A stretch of 64,000 bases of DNA, taken from the NCBI GenBank assembly GCA_024742765.1, contig JANSXT010000012.1:62001-126000 (forward strand), written 5' to 3'. Both the position numbers and the translations under genes were made by a program. Below are positions 35,012 to 44,500 of this stretch, in pieces. This DNA comes from Phyllobacteriaceae bacterium (GTDB taxonomy: Bacteria; Pseudomonadota; Alphaproteobacteria; Rhizobiales; Rhizobiaceae). The notes under the pieces are model-generated. The model was not told the origin of the DNA. It saw nothing but the letters and a program-made list of their open reading frames with translations, and made no database searches. Numbering within the stretch: position 1 is the first letter of the stretch; each line of letters starts with the position of its first letter.

Positions 35012-35361
35012 CGGGTCAGCCCCTTTTGCTCCAGTTCGGCCAGATAGGCCGCCCATTTCTCGTCCTTGTGCGTGCCCAGTTCGTTCAGATAATTCCACGA
35101 AAAGATGCCGGTCGCATGCAGGTCGTCAAAGGTGATGCGCACCGCGTAATTGCCCACCGGCTCCACCTTCATGATCCCGACATCCTTCTTGCCGCCGACG
35201 GTCTTGCGTTGCGCCGGGCTGTGGCCCTGCACTTCGGCCGAGGGCGACATGACGCGCAGCATCTCGGCAGGCAACTCATGCCGGCTGCCATCGTCGAATG
35301 TCACGGTCAGACGTTTGCGGTCCTGCGCGATGCGCAGTTCGGTCGGCCAAATATCGCTCAT
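35008..35361 (-). CDS. DUF971 (gamma-butyrobetaine hydroxylase N-terminal-like) protein
   Basis: The 117-residue protein has the DUF971 pattern: [55 protein letters not shown] and [12 protein letters not shown]. Stand-alone DUF971 proteins bind metal or assist Fe-S proteins in some proposals; function is not established. It is divergent from moaA with 61 bases between the starts, and upstream of the PNPOx-like gene. Confidence 0.82.
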   Translation of the reverse strand: MSDIWPTELRIAQDRKRLTVTFDDGSRHELPAEMLRVMSPSAEVQGHSPAQRKTVGGKKDVGIMKVEPVGNYAVRITFDDLHATGIFSWNYLNELGTHKDEKWAAYLAELEQKGLTR

Positions 35362-35422
35362 GCGAACGCATCTGCCGTCTGTCACCTTGACGCGTCAAGC
35401 GAAACCGGGGAACTGTAGCTCC

Positions 35423-36412
35423 ATGATCGATCCATTTGGCCGTTCCATCACCTATCTGCGCGTGTCGGTGACCGACCGGTGCGATTTCCGCTGCGTCTAT
35501 TGCATGTCCGAGCAGATGACCTTTCTGCCAAAGAAGGACCTGCTGACGCTCGAGGAACTGGACCGGATATGCACGGTCTTCGTCGAAAAGGGTGTCCGCA
35601 GGCTGCGCCTGACCGGCGGCGAACCGCTGGTGCGTAAGAACATCATGCATCTGATCGGCCAGCTTTCGCGGCACCTTCAATCGGGCGCGCTGGAAGAACT
35701 CACCCTGACCACGAATGGATCGCAACTGGCCCGTTTCGCCGACCAACTCGTCGATTTTGGCGTCAGGCGCGTCAACGTTTCGCTGGACACGCTCGATCCG
35801 GACAAGTTCAAGGCCGTTACCCGCTGGGGCGACCTCGACAAAGTGCTCGGCGGCATCGAAGCGGCGAAAAAGGCCGGTCTTGCGATCAAGATTAACGCGG
35901 TCGCGCTCAAGGGCGCCAACGAGGCCGAGATCGAGCCGATGATGAAATGGGCTCATAGCGAAGGGTTTGATTTCACGCTGATCGAGACCATGCCGATGGG
36001 CGAGATCGACGAGGACCGCACCGACCAGTATCTGCCCCTGTCACAGGTGCGCGCGGACCTGTCGGAGCGGTTCACGCTGACCGACATCCCCTACAAGACC
36101 GGCGGGCCGGCGCGCTATGTGGAAGTGGCCGAAACCGGCGGCCGGCTCGGCTTCATCACGCCGATGACCCACAATTTCTGCGAAAGCTGCAACCGCGTGC
36201 GGCTGACCTGCACCGGTACCCTCTATATGTGCCTTGGCCAGGACGATGCCGCCGACCTGCGCGGCCCCTTGCGCCAGTCGGAAGGCAATGAACTTGTGTC
36301 GGCGGTGATCGACGAGGCCATCGGCCGCAAGCCCAAGGGCCACGACTTCGTCATTGACCGCGCGACCGACAAACCGTCCGTTGGCCGCCATATGAGCCTG
36401 ACCGGCGGCTGA
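35423..36412 (+). CDS. moaA: GTP 3',8-cyclase, molybdenum cofactor biosynthesis
   Basis: Radical SAM enzyme for the first step of molybdopterin synthesis. The 329-residue protein has the SAM cluster motif CDFRCVYC (residues about 24-31), [18 protein letters not shown] and the C-terminal cluster residues [25 protein letters not shown] 35423 gives the family N-terminus. An FAD oxidoreductase follows one base later, and other cofactor genes lie 5 kb downstream. Confidence 0.93.
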   Translation: MIDPFGRSITYLRVSVTDRCDFRCVYCMSEQMTFLPKKDLLTLEELDRICTVFVEKGVRRLRLTGGEPLVRKNIMHLIGQLSRHLQSGALEELTLTTNGSQLARFADQLVDFGVRRVNVSLDTLDPDKFKAVTRWGDLDKVLGGIEAAKKAGLAIKINAVALKGANEAEIEPMMKWAHSEGFDFTLIETMPMGEIDEDRTDQYLPLSQVRADLSERFTLTDIPYKTGGPARYVEVAETGGRLGFITPMTHNFCESCNRVRLTCTGTLYMCLGQDDAADLRGPLRQSEGNELVSAVIDEAIGRKPKGHDFVIDRATDKPSVGRHMSLTGG

Positions 36413-36413
36413 C

Positions 36414-37532
36414 ATGCGGATCGCCGTCGTCGGCGCGGGCGTATCGGGCCTTTCCACTGCGTGGGCCTTGGCCAAGCGCGGCATCGACGTCACGCTTTAC
36501 GAACAGGGGCCCATCCCAAATCCGCTGTCCGCCTCGGGTGACGAACATCGCATCATCCGCCGCGCCTATGGCGGTCATGCCGGCTATGCGCGGCGGATCG
36601 ATGAGGCCTATGACGCCTGGGCCGAACTGTTCGACGATCTGGGCGACAAGTATCTGATCGAAAACGGCTTTCTGATCGTCTCGCGCGGACCGGGCGATGA
36701 GGCCGAACGCTATCGCGATGGCCTTCTGGCCGGCGGCTATCCGTTGGATGTGCTTGATCCGGACGCGGCCGTCGAGCGGTTCGGTTTCCTCGAACCCGGC
36801 ACGTTTCGCTATGCCGGCTTCAGCACCGAGGGCGGCGCGCTTTTGTGCCAGAAGATCGGAGCCGGAATCGGCGAGTGGCTGCGCGACAAAGGCGTGAGCG
36901 TGCGCGACAAAGGCCTGAGCGTGCGCGACAACACGAAGGTGACGGCCATCGATCCGGCCACCGGAACCGTAACGTCGGAAGGCGGCGAAACCGGGCATTT
37001 CGACAGGGTGATCGTCACTGCCGGCGCCTGGGTGCTCGGCCTCGTGCCGCATCTGGCCGGGCGGCTGACTACATATCGGACCGCGGTGGCCTATTTCGCC
37101 CCGCCGCCCGATCTTGCGCCGGCATGGGAGAATGCGCCCGTCCTGCTCGACATGGGCGGCGATTCCGATGGCTACGGCATCCCGCCGATCGGCGGGTCCG
37201 GCCTCAAACTCGGCACAGGCAATCACAAGCGCAAGGCCGGCCCGGACGAGGATCGCGAACCGGGCGCCGACGAAGCGGACGCGATCAGGCACTGGTTCTC
37301 ACCGCCGCTGGCCCGGCTTGACGAATACACACACGAAAAGACGGTCACCTGCGCTTACATATTCACGGCCGATGAACGGTTTGCCCTTCACCGGGAAGAC
37401 CGGCTCTGGGTCATCTCGGCCTGTTCGGGCCATGGCTACAAGTTCGGCGCCGCCATCGGCCGGCGCGTGGCGCGCCATGTGACCGGCGACGATGAACACG
37501 CACTGACCGCCTGGCTCGAAGCGCGCGATTGA
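36414..37532 (+). CDS. FAD-dependent oxidoreductase, DAO family
   Basis: The 372-residue flavoprotein begins with the dinucleotide-binding motif MRIAVVGAGVSGLSTAWALAKRG. It resembles N-methyltryptophan/sarcosine oxidases: DEHRIIRRAYGG near residue 43, ENGFLIVSRG, VIVTAGAWV and HGYKFGAAIG near the end. The substrate, probably an amine or amino acid, is unknown. A 21-bp tandem duplication lies at codons 157-172. It is one base after moaA and ends at a clear terminator. Confidence 0.8.
   Translation: MRIAVVGAGVSGLSTAWALAKRGIDVTLYEQGPIPNPLSASGDEHRIIRRAYGGHAGYARRIDEAYDAWAELFDDLGDKYLIENGFLIVSRGPGDEAERYRDGLLAGGYPLDVLDPDAAVERFGFLEPGTFRYAGFSTEGGALLCQKIGAGIGEWLRDKGVSVRDKGLSVRDNTKVTAIDPATGTVTSEGGETGHFDRVIVTAGAWVLGLVPHLAGRLTTYRTAVAYFAPPPDLAPAWENAPVLLDMGGDSDGYGIPPIGGSGLKLGTGNHKRKAGPDEDREPGADEADAIRHWFSPPLARLDEYTHEKTVTCAYIFTADERFALHREDRLWVISACSGHGYKFGAAIGRRVARHVTGDDEHALTAWLEARD
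36881..36931 (+). repeat. 21-bp tandem repeat inside the oxidoreductase gene
   Basis: Two 21-bp units (36881-36901, 36902-36922) differ at one base, and a nine-base remnant follows. They encode RDKGVSV-RDKGLSV-RDN, keeping the frame. Confidence 0.85.
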
Positions 37533-37586
37533 GCCGGTGACAAGATCGGCGCTGTTCGCCAATGCGCGGTCATGATAGAACAGCTT

Positions 37587-37615
37587 TGGCCGGCTTCACC
37601 GGCCATTTTCTTTTT
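37587..37615 (+). terminator. Rho-independent terminator after moaA/oxidoreductase
   Basis: TGGCCGG and CCGGCCA form a 7-bp stem with a five-base loop, followed directly by TTTTCTTTTT. Confidence 0.88.
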
Positions 37616-37668
37616 CATTGCGGCCCGGGGTCAAAACCCTAAGCGTCCGCCAACGAAGTTCGCCCGCC

Positions 37669-38589
37669 ATGGCCGACATCGCAGCCGCGCCCGTCACGCG
37701 CAACATCACCGCCATCGCCACGATGATCCTGTCGATGGGTCTGTTCGCGCTCGACGACAGTTTCATCAAGCTGGCGGCGGCCGAGATCAATGTCGGGCAG
37801 GTCATCTTGCTGCAGACGCTGATCGCAGCAGTGGTGTTCGCCGCGCTGACGCGCCTGTCCGGTCAGCCGGTCTGGACCCGCGCCTATCTCGAAAAGCCGA
37901 TCGTCATGCGCAATCTGGGCGAGGTTCTGGGCGTGGTCTGCTTCGTCACCGCGCTGGCGCTGATGCCGCTGTCGACGGCTTCGGCCATTCTTCAGGCGCA
38001 GCCGCTGGTCGTCACGCTCGGCGCGGCGCTGTTCCTTGGCGAAAGAGTGGGCTGGCGGCGCTGGACCGCGGTGATGATCGGCTTTTTCGGCGTCATCATC
38101 ATCGTCAGGCCCGGCATGGCCGGCTTCACGCCCGCCGCGCTTCTGGCGGTAGCAGCCGTAGTCGGGCTGGCGATGCGCGATCTGGCGACGCGCCGGGTCG
38201 AAACCGGCGTCAGCACCATGCAATTGTCGACGCTGGCAAGCCTCGTCATTCTGCCGCCCTCCTTCATCATGATGATCGCCTATGGCGGCTGGTCGCCAAT
38301 GAGCCTTCAGACCACGCTCTATGTTCTGGGTGCGGCGAGCGCCGGTATGGGGGGCTACTATGCGATCACGCTGTCGCTGCGCATCGGCGAATTGTCGGTG
38401 ATCGCGCCGTTCCGCTATTCCCGATTGCTGTTCGCGCTGATCCTGGGCTTTGTCCTGTTCGACGAACGGCCGGACATCCCCATGATGATCGGCTCGGCGC
38501 TGATCATCGGCACCGGCATCTACGCCTTCTATCGCGAGCGGGTCAGGGCACGCCTTGCCGCCGCCGCGGTCATTGAAGGGCACAATTAG
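37669..38589 (+). CDS. DMT superfamily (EamA) transporter
   Basis: The 306-residue protein has ten hydrophobic segments in two EamA repeats, with AILQAQPLVVTLGAALFLGERVGWRRW closing repeat 1 and RYSRLLFALILGFVLFDERPD in repeat 2. Members export metabolites or amino acids. ATG 37669 is used; an upstream in-frame start at 37618 lies in the terminator tail. Its stop overlaps the convergent LysR gene stop by 4 bases. Confidence 0.85.
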   Translation: MADIAAAPVTRNITAIATMILSMGLFALDDSFIKLAAAEINVGQVILLQTLIAAVVFAALTRLSGQPVWTRAYLEKPIVMRNLGEVLGVVCFVTALALMPLSTASAILQAQPLVVTLGAALFLGERVGWRRWTAVMIGFFGVIIIVRPGMAGFTPAALLAVAAVVGLAMRDLATRRVETGVSTMQLSTLASLVILPPSFIMMIAYGGWSPMSLQTTLYVLGAASAGMGGYYAITLSLRIGELSVIAPFRYSRLLFALILGFVLFDERPDIPMMIGSALIIGTGIYAFYRERVRARLAAAAVIEGHN

Positions 38590-39527
38590 CCGCGGTTGCG
38601 CAGCCGGTCGAGTTCGACCTTCTCGTCGTCGATCTCGGACCGCACGAACGCCCGGAACGCCTCGATCTTCGGTTCGGCGGTCATTTCCGGCAGGCAGCAA
38701 AAGTAAAAACTCGCATTGGACGGCAGCACCAGATCGAACGGCGCGACCAGCCGGCCGGCTCGAATGTCGCGGGCAGCCAGGGTCAGCCGGCCGAGCACGA
38801 TGCCCGCCTGGTCGACGGCCGCCTCGATCGCATGGTCGGCATGGCTGAACCGGGCGCCGCGGGATGCATCGATGCCGTGCGCGCCGGCATGCTTCAGCCA
38901 GGTGGCCCAGGTCACCGCCTTGGGCAGGAACGAGGCCGAATCATCGTGCAGCAGGGTCAGGGACGCCAGATCGGCCAGCGACATGGCGCCGCCAAAGCGC
39001 TGTTCGAGCAGCATCGGGCTGATCAGCGGCGTTGCCGCATCCTCGGCCAGCGGTTCCACCCGGAGCCCGGGATAATTGCCGCCGCCGAACCGGATCGCCA
39101 CGTCGATCGGGTCTTTTCTGAGATCGGAGAGGTTCAGATTGGCTGAAATCCGGAACTCGATGTCCGGATGCAATTCCAGAAAGCGGTGAATGCGCGGCGA
39201 CAGCCATTTGGCCGCAAAGGCCGGGCCCGTCGACACGGTCAGCACATTGTCGGGCGTTGCGGGCCTCAGCTGGTTCATCGCCCCGTGCAGCCGTTCGAAC
39301 CCATCCTGCACGAAGGGGGCGAACCGTGCGCCCTCCTCGGTCAGCACCACCCGGCGATTGAGGCGCTGGAACAGGGCAATGTGAAGATGTTCCTCCAACT
39401 GCCGGATCTGGAACGACAGCGCCGATGGCGTGACGTTGAGTTCCTCTGCCGCCTTCTGAAAGCTCAGATGGCGGGAAGCAGCATCGAACGCCCTGAGGGC
39501 GTTGAGCGATGGCAAACGACGCGTCAC
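38586..39527 (-). CDS. LysR family transcriptional regulator, GcvA-like
   Basis: The 313-residue protein has an N-terminal winged helix (LPSLNALRAFDAASRHLSFQKAAEELNVTPSALSFQIRQLEEHL) and a substrate-binding-like effector domain (ISANLNLSDLRKDPIDVAIRFGGGNYPGL). These features match the GcvA subgroup. GTG 39527 is preferred because AAGGA lies nine bases upstream; longer in-frame starts have no family sequence. It is convergent with the DMT transporter and may control it or neighbours. Confidence 0.85.
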   Translation of the reverse strand: MTRRLPSLNALRAFDAASRHLSFQKAAEELNVTPSALSFQIRQLEEHLHIALFQRLNRRVVLTEEGARFAPFVQDGFERLHGAMNQLRPATPDNVLTVSTGPAFAAKWLSPRIHRFLELHPDIEFRISANLNLSDLRKDPIDVAIRFGGGNYPGLRVEPLAEDAATPLISPMLLEQRFGGAMSLADLASLTLLHDDSASFLPKAVTWATWLKHAGAHGIDASRGARFSHADHAIEAAVDQAGIVLGRLTLAARDIRAGRLVAPFDLVLPSNASFYFCCLPEMTAEPKIEAFRAFVRSEIDDEKVELDRLRNRG

Positions 39528-39642
39528 TTCAATTTTCCTTATGCGAACTGTCAGAAGTTCGCGTTTGTCGAGCCGCTTGGCAACAGTTATTTCGATCTCG
39601 TCCCAAGACCGGCCCACCGGCCACGCGCAAGGAACCAGACCG

Positions 39643-39783
39643 ATGACCCACACCGACCCTTTCGACCGCGACATCGACTATGATCGCGCCAGGCGGCGCG
39701 CCGCCCGCGAGCGCCGGATCGCTATCGACGCGCTTGTTCGCCGCGTTTTCCGTTTAGGGCGTCCGGGCGCGCAGCAGCGCTGA
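39643..39783 (+). CDS. Small basic protein of 46 residues
   Basis: A frame with AAGGA ten bases before ATG and a good terminator eight bases after the stop. The product is Arg-rich and probably a single helix (YDRARRRAARERRIAIDALVRRVF). It resembles the many short basic proteins of alphaproteobacteria such as DUF1127, without a convincing family match. It lies 116 bases after, and divergent from, the LysR start. Confidence 0.55.
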   Translation: MTHTDPFDRDIDYDRARRRAARERRIAIDALVRRVFRLGRPGAQQR

Positions 39784-39790
39784 AACCGTT

Positions 39791-39821
39791 GCCGGCGGTT
39801 CGGCGCCGCCGGCTTCTCTTG
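39791..39821 (+). terminator. Terminator after the small basic protein gene
   Basis: GCCGGCGG and CCGCCGGC form an 8-bp stem with a seven-base loop, then TTCTCTTG. Confidence 0.65.
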
Positions 39822-39868
39822 ACGGGCAAATCGGAGTAAGGACGAACGTCCATTCACCGGTTTCCCCC

Positions 39869-41074
39869 ATGTCGCAAGCAATCCTGTCAAGGCCCGGCGC
39901 AGTCAGGCCGCTGCTCGCAACGCTCGTCATTCTGGCGGCGGTCAGCCCGCTTGCGATCAACATGTTCGTGCCGTCCATGCCGTCGATCGCCGACGATCTG
40001 GGCGCGCCCTATGCGACGGTGCAACTGGGACTGTCGCTCTATCTGTTCCCCATGGCGGTGCTGCAACTGGTCGCCGGCCCGGTGTCCGACCGGATCGGCC
40101 GGCGGCCCGTCCTGATCGCCGGCATGACCATCTTCATCATCGGCTCGGTCGTGTGCACGCTGGCGCCGAACGTGGAAATCTTCCTCGCCGGCCGCGTCAT
40201 CCAGACCGCAAGTGCCGCCGGACTGGTGCTTTCAAGGACGATCATCCGCGACATCTATCCGCGCGAGAAATCCGCATCGATGATCGGCTATGTCGTCATG
40301 GGCATGGCGGTGGCGCCGATGATCGCGCCCGCCATTGGCGGCCTTGCCGACGAAATCGCGGGCTGGCGCGCACCGTTCGTGCTGCTGACGCTGTTCGGGG
40401 TCGCGGCGCTTGTTGCCACACTGGCCTTCCTGCCGGAGACCAATGAGACCAGGGGCGGGAACGCGCGGTCGCAAATCGCTACATGGGGCATGTTGGTGCG
40501 CATGCCCGCCTTCTGGCTTTATGCGATGACCTCGACGCTCGCCTCCACCGTCTTTTTCGGCTTTCTGGGCGGCGGACCGGCCGTTTCCGATGCATTTCTG
40601 GGCCAGACGCCGTTCGAATACGGCCTGTGGTTTTCGCTGTGCGCGCTCGGCTATCTGATCGGCAATTTCCTGTCTGGCCGGTTTTCGCAACAGCGCGGCA
40701 TCGAAGCGATGGTGCGCGACGGTTCGCTGGTGACGCTTGTCGGCATGGTGGTTTCGCTGGCGCTGTTTGCGTTCGGCGCGAACCATCCCGCGGCGTTGTT
40801 CATCCCGATTGCCTTGATCGGCGTCGGCAACGGGCTTGTCCTGCCCAACGCCACCGCCGCCGTCATCAGCCTCAAGCCCGAAGCATCGGGCGCCGCATCG
40901 GGTCTTTTGGGCGCCATGCAGATCGGCGGCGGCGCGATCGCATCGGTGATCGGTGCCTATGCGGCGGGCGGCGGGCACTCTCCGGTGGGGCTGACGGCGA
41001 CGCTGTCGATCATGGCGCTGGCCGCCCTGGTGGTCGCCCTGATCGCGATCCGCGCGCCGGGCGGTGCCGGGTGA
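39869..41074 (+). CDS. Multidrug effflux MFS transporter, Bcr/CflA type
   Basis: The 401-residue membrane protein with twelve predicted helices begins in the drug-pump style SPLAINMFVPSMPSIADDLG and has the loop 2-3 motif GPVSDRIGRRPVLIAG near residue 70 and an SRTIIRDIYPREKSASMIGYV motif typical of Bcr/CflA proteins. Substrates are unknown. It precedes fdhD by 46 bases on the same strand but is probably independent. Confidence 0.85.
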   Translation: MSQAILSRPGAVRPLLATLVILAAVSPLAINMFVPSMPSIADDLGAPYATVQLGLSLYLFPMAVLQLVAGPVSDRIGRRPVLIAGMTIFIIGSVVCTLAPNVEIFLAGRVIQTASAAGLVLSRTIIRDIYPREKSASMIGYVVMGMAVAPMIAPAIGGLADEIAGWRAPFVLLTLFGVAALVATLAFLPETNETRGGNARSQIATWGMLVRMPAFWLYAMTSTLASTVFFGFLGGGPAVSDAFLGQTPFEYGLWFSLCALGYLIGNFLSGRFSQQRGIEAMVRDGSLVTLVGMVVSLALFAFGANHPAALFIPIALIGVGNGLVLPNATAAVISLKPEASGAASGLLGAMQIGGGAIASVIGAYAAGGGHSPVGLTATLSIMALAALVVALIAIRAPGGAG

Positions 41075-41120
41075 CCGTTTTCGCGTTGAGCCGTCCCCCG
41101 CGCTCGGGCATTATCGCGCC

Positions 41121-42020
41121 ATGACAGCCAATGCCGCCTCCAAACCGGAAGACGCCTATCTGGTCGCGCCCGATCCCGATGCCGAGGGCCTGTCGACTGA
41201 GGTTGCCGGCCATGATCAGGACGGCAATTCGGTCACGACCCGCGTCGTCACCGAACGCCCGCTGACGCTTTATCTCAACCGTCAGGAGATCGTCACCATG
41301 ATGACGATCGGCGATCATCCCGATCTTCTGGCGGTCGGCTATCTGATCAACCAGAACATGCTGCGGCCCGACGACGAGATCACGGCGATCGACCATGATG
41401 ACGATCTCGATGTTGTGGTCGTGCGCACCGCGCGCGAGACTGATTACGAGGCCGTGCTGCAAAAGAAGGTGCGCACGTCGGGCTGCGCCCAGGGGACCGT
41501 GTTCGGCGACGTGATGGACGGGTTTGACGCAACGGCGCTGCCGGCCGATGCGGTCCTTCACACATCGTGGCTGCATGTGCTGACGAAGACCATCAACACC
41601 ACGCCGAGCCTTTATCTCGCCGCCGGCGCGATCCATGGCTGCGTCCTGTGTGAGCGCGACCGGGTGCTCGTCTATATGGAGGATGTCGGCCGCCACAATG
41701 CCGTCGACAAGATCGCCGGCTGGATGCGACTCAATGGGGTCTCGGGCAGCGACAAGATCTTCTATACGACCGGCCGGCTGACCTCGGAAATGGTGATCAA
41801 GACGGTGATGATGGGCATACCGGTTCTCGTCTCGCGATCGGGCTTCACCGCGTGGGGCGTGGATCTGGCGCGGCAAGCCGGCCTTACCCTGATCGGGCGT
41901 GCGCGCGGCAAGCGCTTCACCGTCCTGTCCGGCAATGAACGGATCGTCCGCGACATGGACTGGTCGAAGGTCGCCGACGAGGCGCCCCGGATGCGGCGCA
42001 AGGGTGCAGGCGATGGCTGA
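41121..42020 (+). CDS. fdhD: Formate dehydrogenase accessory sulfurtransferase FdhD
   Basis: Passes sulfur from a cysteine desulfurase to the molybdenum cofactor of formate dehydrogenase. The 299-residue protein shows ERPLTLYLNRQEIVTMMTIGDHPDLLAVGYL, the RTSGCAQG active-site loop (the essential Cys around residue 120), AAGAIHGCVLCERD and MEDVGRHNAVDKIAGW. Only one Cys is present in the loop where E. coli has two. No formate dehydrogenase is in the window. It overlaps mobA by 8 bases. Confidence 0.92.
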   Translation: MTANAASKPEDAYLVAPDPDAEGLSTEVAGHDQDGNSVTTRVVTERPLTLYLNRQEIVTMMTIGDHPDLLAVGYLINQNMLRPDDEITAIDHDDDLDVVVVRTARETDYEAVLQKKVRTSGCAQGTVFGDVMDGFDATALPADAVLHTSWLHVLTKTINTTPSLYLAAGAIHGCVLCERDRVLVYMEDVGRHNAVDKIAGWMRLNGVSGSDKIFYTTGRLTSEMVIKTVMMGIPVLVSRSGFTAWGVDLARQAGLTLIGRARGKRFTVLSGNERIVRDMDWSKVADEAPRMRRKGAGDG

Positions 42021-42654
42021 CACCACCCCGCAACGAGAAACGATCGTCGGCACCGTGCTCGCCGGCGGCCAGTCCCGGCGCATGGGCGGCACCGACAAGG
42101 CGCTCGTGGCGATCGCCGGCAGGCCGCTGATCGCCCATGTCGCGGCACGTCTCGCCCCGCAGGTCGGTGCGATGGCGATCAATGCCAATGGCGATGCCGG
42201 GCGGTTCGACACGCTCGGACTGCCGGTCTTCGCCGACACGATCCGCGGCCATGCGGGACCGCTGGCCGGCGTGCTTGCAGCCATGCGCTTTGCCGGTGAA
42301 CTGGACGATCGCTTCACCCATGTCACCACGGCGGCGACTGACACGCCCTTCTTTCCAGCGGATTTGGTGGCGCGGCTGGCGGCAAGCGCGACGACACCCG
42401 ACACGATCGCCATGGCCACCTCAGAAGGCAACCGCCATCCGGTGTTTGGGCTCTGGCCGACGGCGCTGGCCGACGATCTCGAACGCTGGCTGGCGGAGAC
42501 CGACACGTTCAAGGTGATGGCCTGGGTGAAGCGTCACCGGTTCGCGCCAGTCGATTTCGCGCCCTCGCCCGATGGCACCGATCCGTTCTTCAACATCAAC
42601 ACGCCCGAGGATTTGGCTGCCGCCGAACGCATGGCCGAAGGAGCGCTTGTCTGA
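42013..42654 (+). CDS. mobA: Molybdenum cofactor guanylyltransferase
   Basis: Adds GMP to molybdopterin to give the bis-MGD form. The 213-residue nucleotidyltransferase has the GTP-binding GTVLAGGQSRRMGGTDKALV motif at residues 12-31, DTIRGHAGPLAGVLAAM, TAATDTPFFPADLV and a C-terminal FFNINTPEDL. ATG 42013 overlaps fdhD by 8 bases; the stop shares a base with the mobB start. Confidence 0.92.
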   Translation: MADTTPQRETIVGTVLAGGQSRRMGGTDKALVAIAGRPLIAHVAARLAPQVGAMAINANGDAGRFDTLGLPVFADTIRGHAGPLAGVLAAMRFAGELDDRFTHVTTAATDTPFFPADLVARLAASATTPDTIAMATSEGNRHPVFGLWPTALADDLERWLAETDTFKVMAWVKRHRFAPVDFAPSPDGTDPFFNINTPEDLAAAERMAEGALV

Positions 42655-43205
42655 TGAGCATCGCTCCGCCCCGCTTCGGCATTGTCGGCTGGAAGAACAC
42701 CGGCAAGACGACCATGACGGCAAAGCTGACGCGCGAACTCGTCCGCCGGGGCTATCGGGTGGCGACGGTCAAGCGCGCGCACGGCGCTTTCGACATCGAC
42801 CGCCCGGGCACCGACAGCAACACCCACCGCCAGGCCGGTGCCCATGAGGTGGCGATCGTGTCATCGGCCCGCTGGGCGCTGATCCACGAGAACCGGGCCG
42901 ACGAGCCCGAACCGCCGCTCGACGCCATGATCGCGCGGCTTTCGCCCTGCGACATCGTGCTGGTGGAGGGCTTCAAGGGCGCGCCGCATCCCAAGATCGA
43001 GCTTCGCGCAGACCGGGAACAGAAACGCCCTGCCCTCGCCGACACCGATCCCGCGATCGTCGCCATCGCCAGCGATGATAGGCCCGAGGATGCAGCGCCG
43101 GGTGGGCCGCCCGTTTTCCGGCGCGACGAGATCGAAGCGATCGCAACGCTGATCGAACAGGTCTGCGGCCTGGGCGGCCTGTCGGAACAGCGGTCCGCAT
43201 CATGA
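42654..43205 (+). CDS. mobB: Molybdopterin-guanine dinucleotide biosynthesis protein B
   Basis: GTP-binding partner of MobA. The 183-residue P-loop protein has GIVGWKNTGKTTMTAKLTREL at residues 8-28, KRAHGAFDIDRPGTDSNTHRQAGA and DIVLVEGFKGAPHPKIEL. Its start overlaps the mobA stop by one base and its end overlaps moeA by four bases, so this is a tightly coupled operon. Confidence 0.92.
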   Translation: MSIAPPRFGIVGWKNTGKTTMTAKLTRELVRRGYRVATVKRAHGAFDIDRPGTDSNTHRQAGAHEVAIVSSARWALIHENRADEPEPPLDAMIARLSPCDIVLVEGFKGAPHPKIELRADREQKRPALADTDPAIVAIASDDRPEDAAPGGPPVFRRDEIEAIATLIEQVCGLGGLSEQRSAS

Positions 43206-44500
43206 GCGCCGGACATCGCACATTGGTCGACGATTGTTTCGTCCATGACGGCCAGCGCATGCGCCATGACAATGTGCTGGGGCTTCTCGCCGAACGGCTG
43301 GGGCCGTTGACGGGCGTTGAGACCGTGCCGGTGATCGGTGCCGAGGGTCGTATCGCGGCAGAGCCGGTCGTTTCGCCCGGCCCGGTACCGCGCAGCGACA
43401 ATGCCGCCGTCGACGGTTATGCGTTCGCCCATGCCGCCTATCTGGAAAGCCCGGGCCGCTTGCCGGTTGCCGGACGGATTGCCGCCGGCGCGACCGCGCC
43501 CGAACCGGTGCCACCGGGCCACTGCGCGCGCATTTTCACCGGCGCGCCAATGCCCGCCGGCACCGACACGGTGGCAATGCAGGAGGATTGCACGATCCTC
43601 AGCGACGGCGCCATCGCCATTCCCGAAGGCCTGAAGCCCGGCGCGAACCGGCGCCGCGCCGGCGAGGACTTCATGGCGGGCGATGCGGTTGTCCGCGCCG
43701 GCCAGACGCTGCGCCCGCAGGATCTGGCGGCGCTTGCCGCGACGGGCCATGGCGTGGCCACGGTCCGTAAAAGGCTGCGCATCGCCATCCTGTCGACCGG
43801 CGACGAGATTGTCCCGCCCGGTGCCAAGGCGAACGCCGCGCAGGTCCATGATGCCAACCGGCCGATGCTTCTGGCGTTGGCCAGCAAGGCGGCGGTGACG
43901 GTGACCGATCTGGGCCATGTGGGCGATGATGCCGATGCGCTGCGCGATGTGCTGGCCGGCGCCGCCGCCAACCATGATCTGATCATCACGTCGGGCGGCG
44001 CGTCCCTGGGCGAAGAGGACCATATGCTCACCGTGCTCGAAGGGCTTGGCAAGCGCCATCTGTGGCAGATCGCCATCAAGCCGGGCCGGCCGATGATGTT
44101 CGGCCAGATCGGCGACACGGTCGTTCTGGGCCTGCCGGGCAATCCGGTGGCCGTGCTGGTCTGCTTTCTGCTCTATGCGCGGACGGTGATCGGCCATCTG
44201 GCCGGCGCGACAGTCACGCCGCCGGTGGCCTATACGCTGCCCGCCGCCTTTGCCATCGCAAGCAAGAAGACCGGGCGCCGCGAATTCCTGCGCGGCTGGA
44301 CCGAGATCGACGCCAGGACCGGTTTGCTGCAGGCCAAAAAATTCCCGCGCGACGGATCCGGACTGGTCTCGGGCCTGCAAGCGGCGCACGGCCTGATCGA
44401 CCTGCCCGAAGACGTCGATGCAGTTGCGCCGGGCGACCCGGTGCGCTTTATGCCGTTTTCGGAGATGGGGCTTATGCCCGGATGGGGCAGCGACGGATGA
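43202..44500 (+). CDS. moeA: Molybdopterin molybdenumtransferase
   Basis: Inserts molybdenum into adenylated molybdopterin. The 432-residue protein has the MoeA domains in order: PRSDNAAVDGYAFAH, GHCARIFTGAPMPAGTDTVAMQED, the cinA-like core STGDEIVPPG ... NRPML ... DLGHVGDDADALRDVL ... TSGGASLGEEDHM, and LPGNPVAVLVCF near the C-terminus. It overlaps the cytochrome b561-like gene by ATGA. Confidence 0.93.
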   Translation: MSAGHRTLVDDCFVHDGQRMRHDNVLGLLAERLGPLTGVETVPVIGAEGRIAAEPVVSPGPVPRSDNAAVDGYAFAHAAYLESPGRLPVAGRIAAGATAPEPVPPGHCARIFTGAPMPAGTDTVAMQEDCTILSDGAIAIPEGLKPGANRRRAGEDFMAGDAVVRAGQTLRPQDLAALAATGHGVATVRKRLRIAILSTGDEIVPPGAKANAAQVHDANRPMLLALASKAAVTVTDLGHVGDDADALRDVLAGAAANHDLIITSGGASLGEEDHMLTVLEGLGKRHLWQIAIKPGRPMMFGQIGDTVVLGLPGNPVAVLVCFLLYARTVIGHLAGATVTPPVAYTLPAAFAIASKKTGRREFLRGWTEIDARTGLLQAKKFPRDGSGLVSGLQAAHGLIDLPEDVDAVAPGDPVRFMPFSEMGLMPGWGSDG

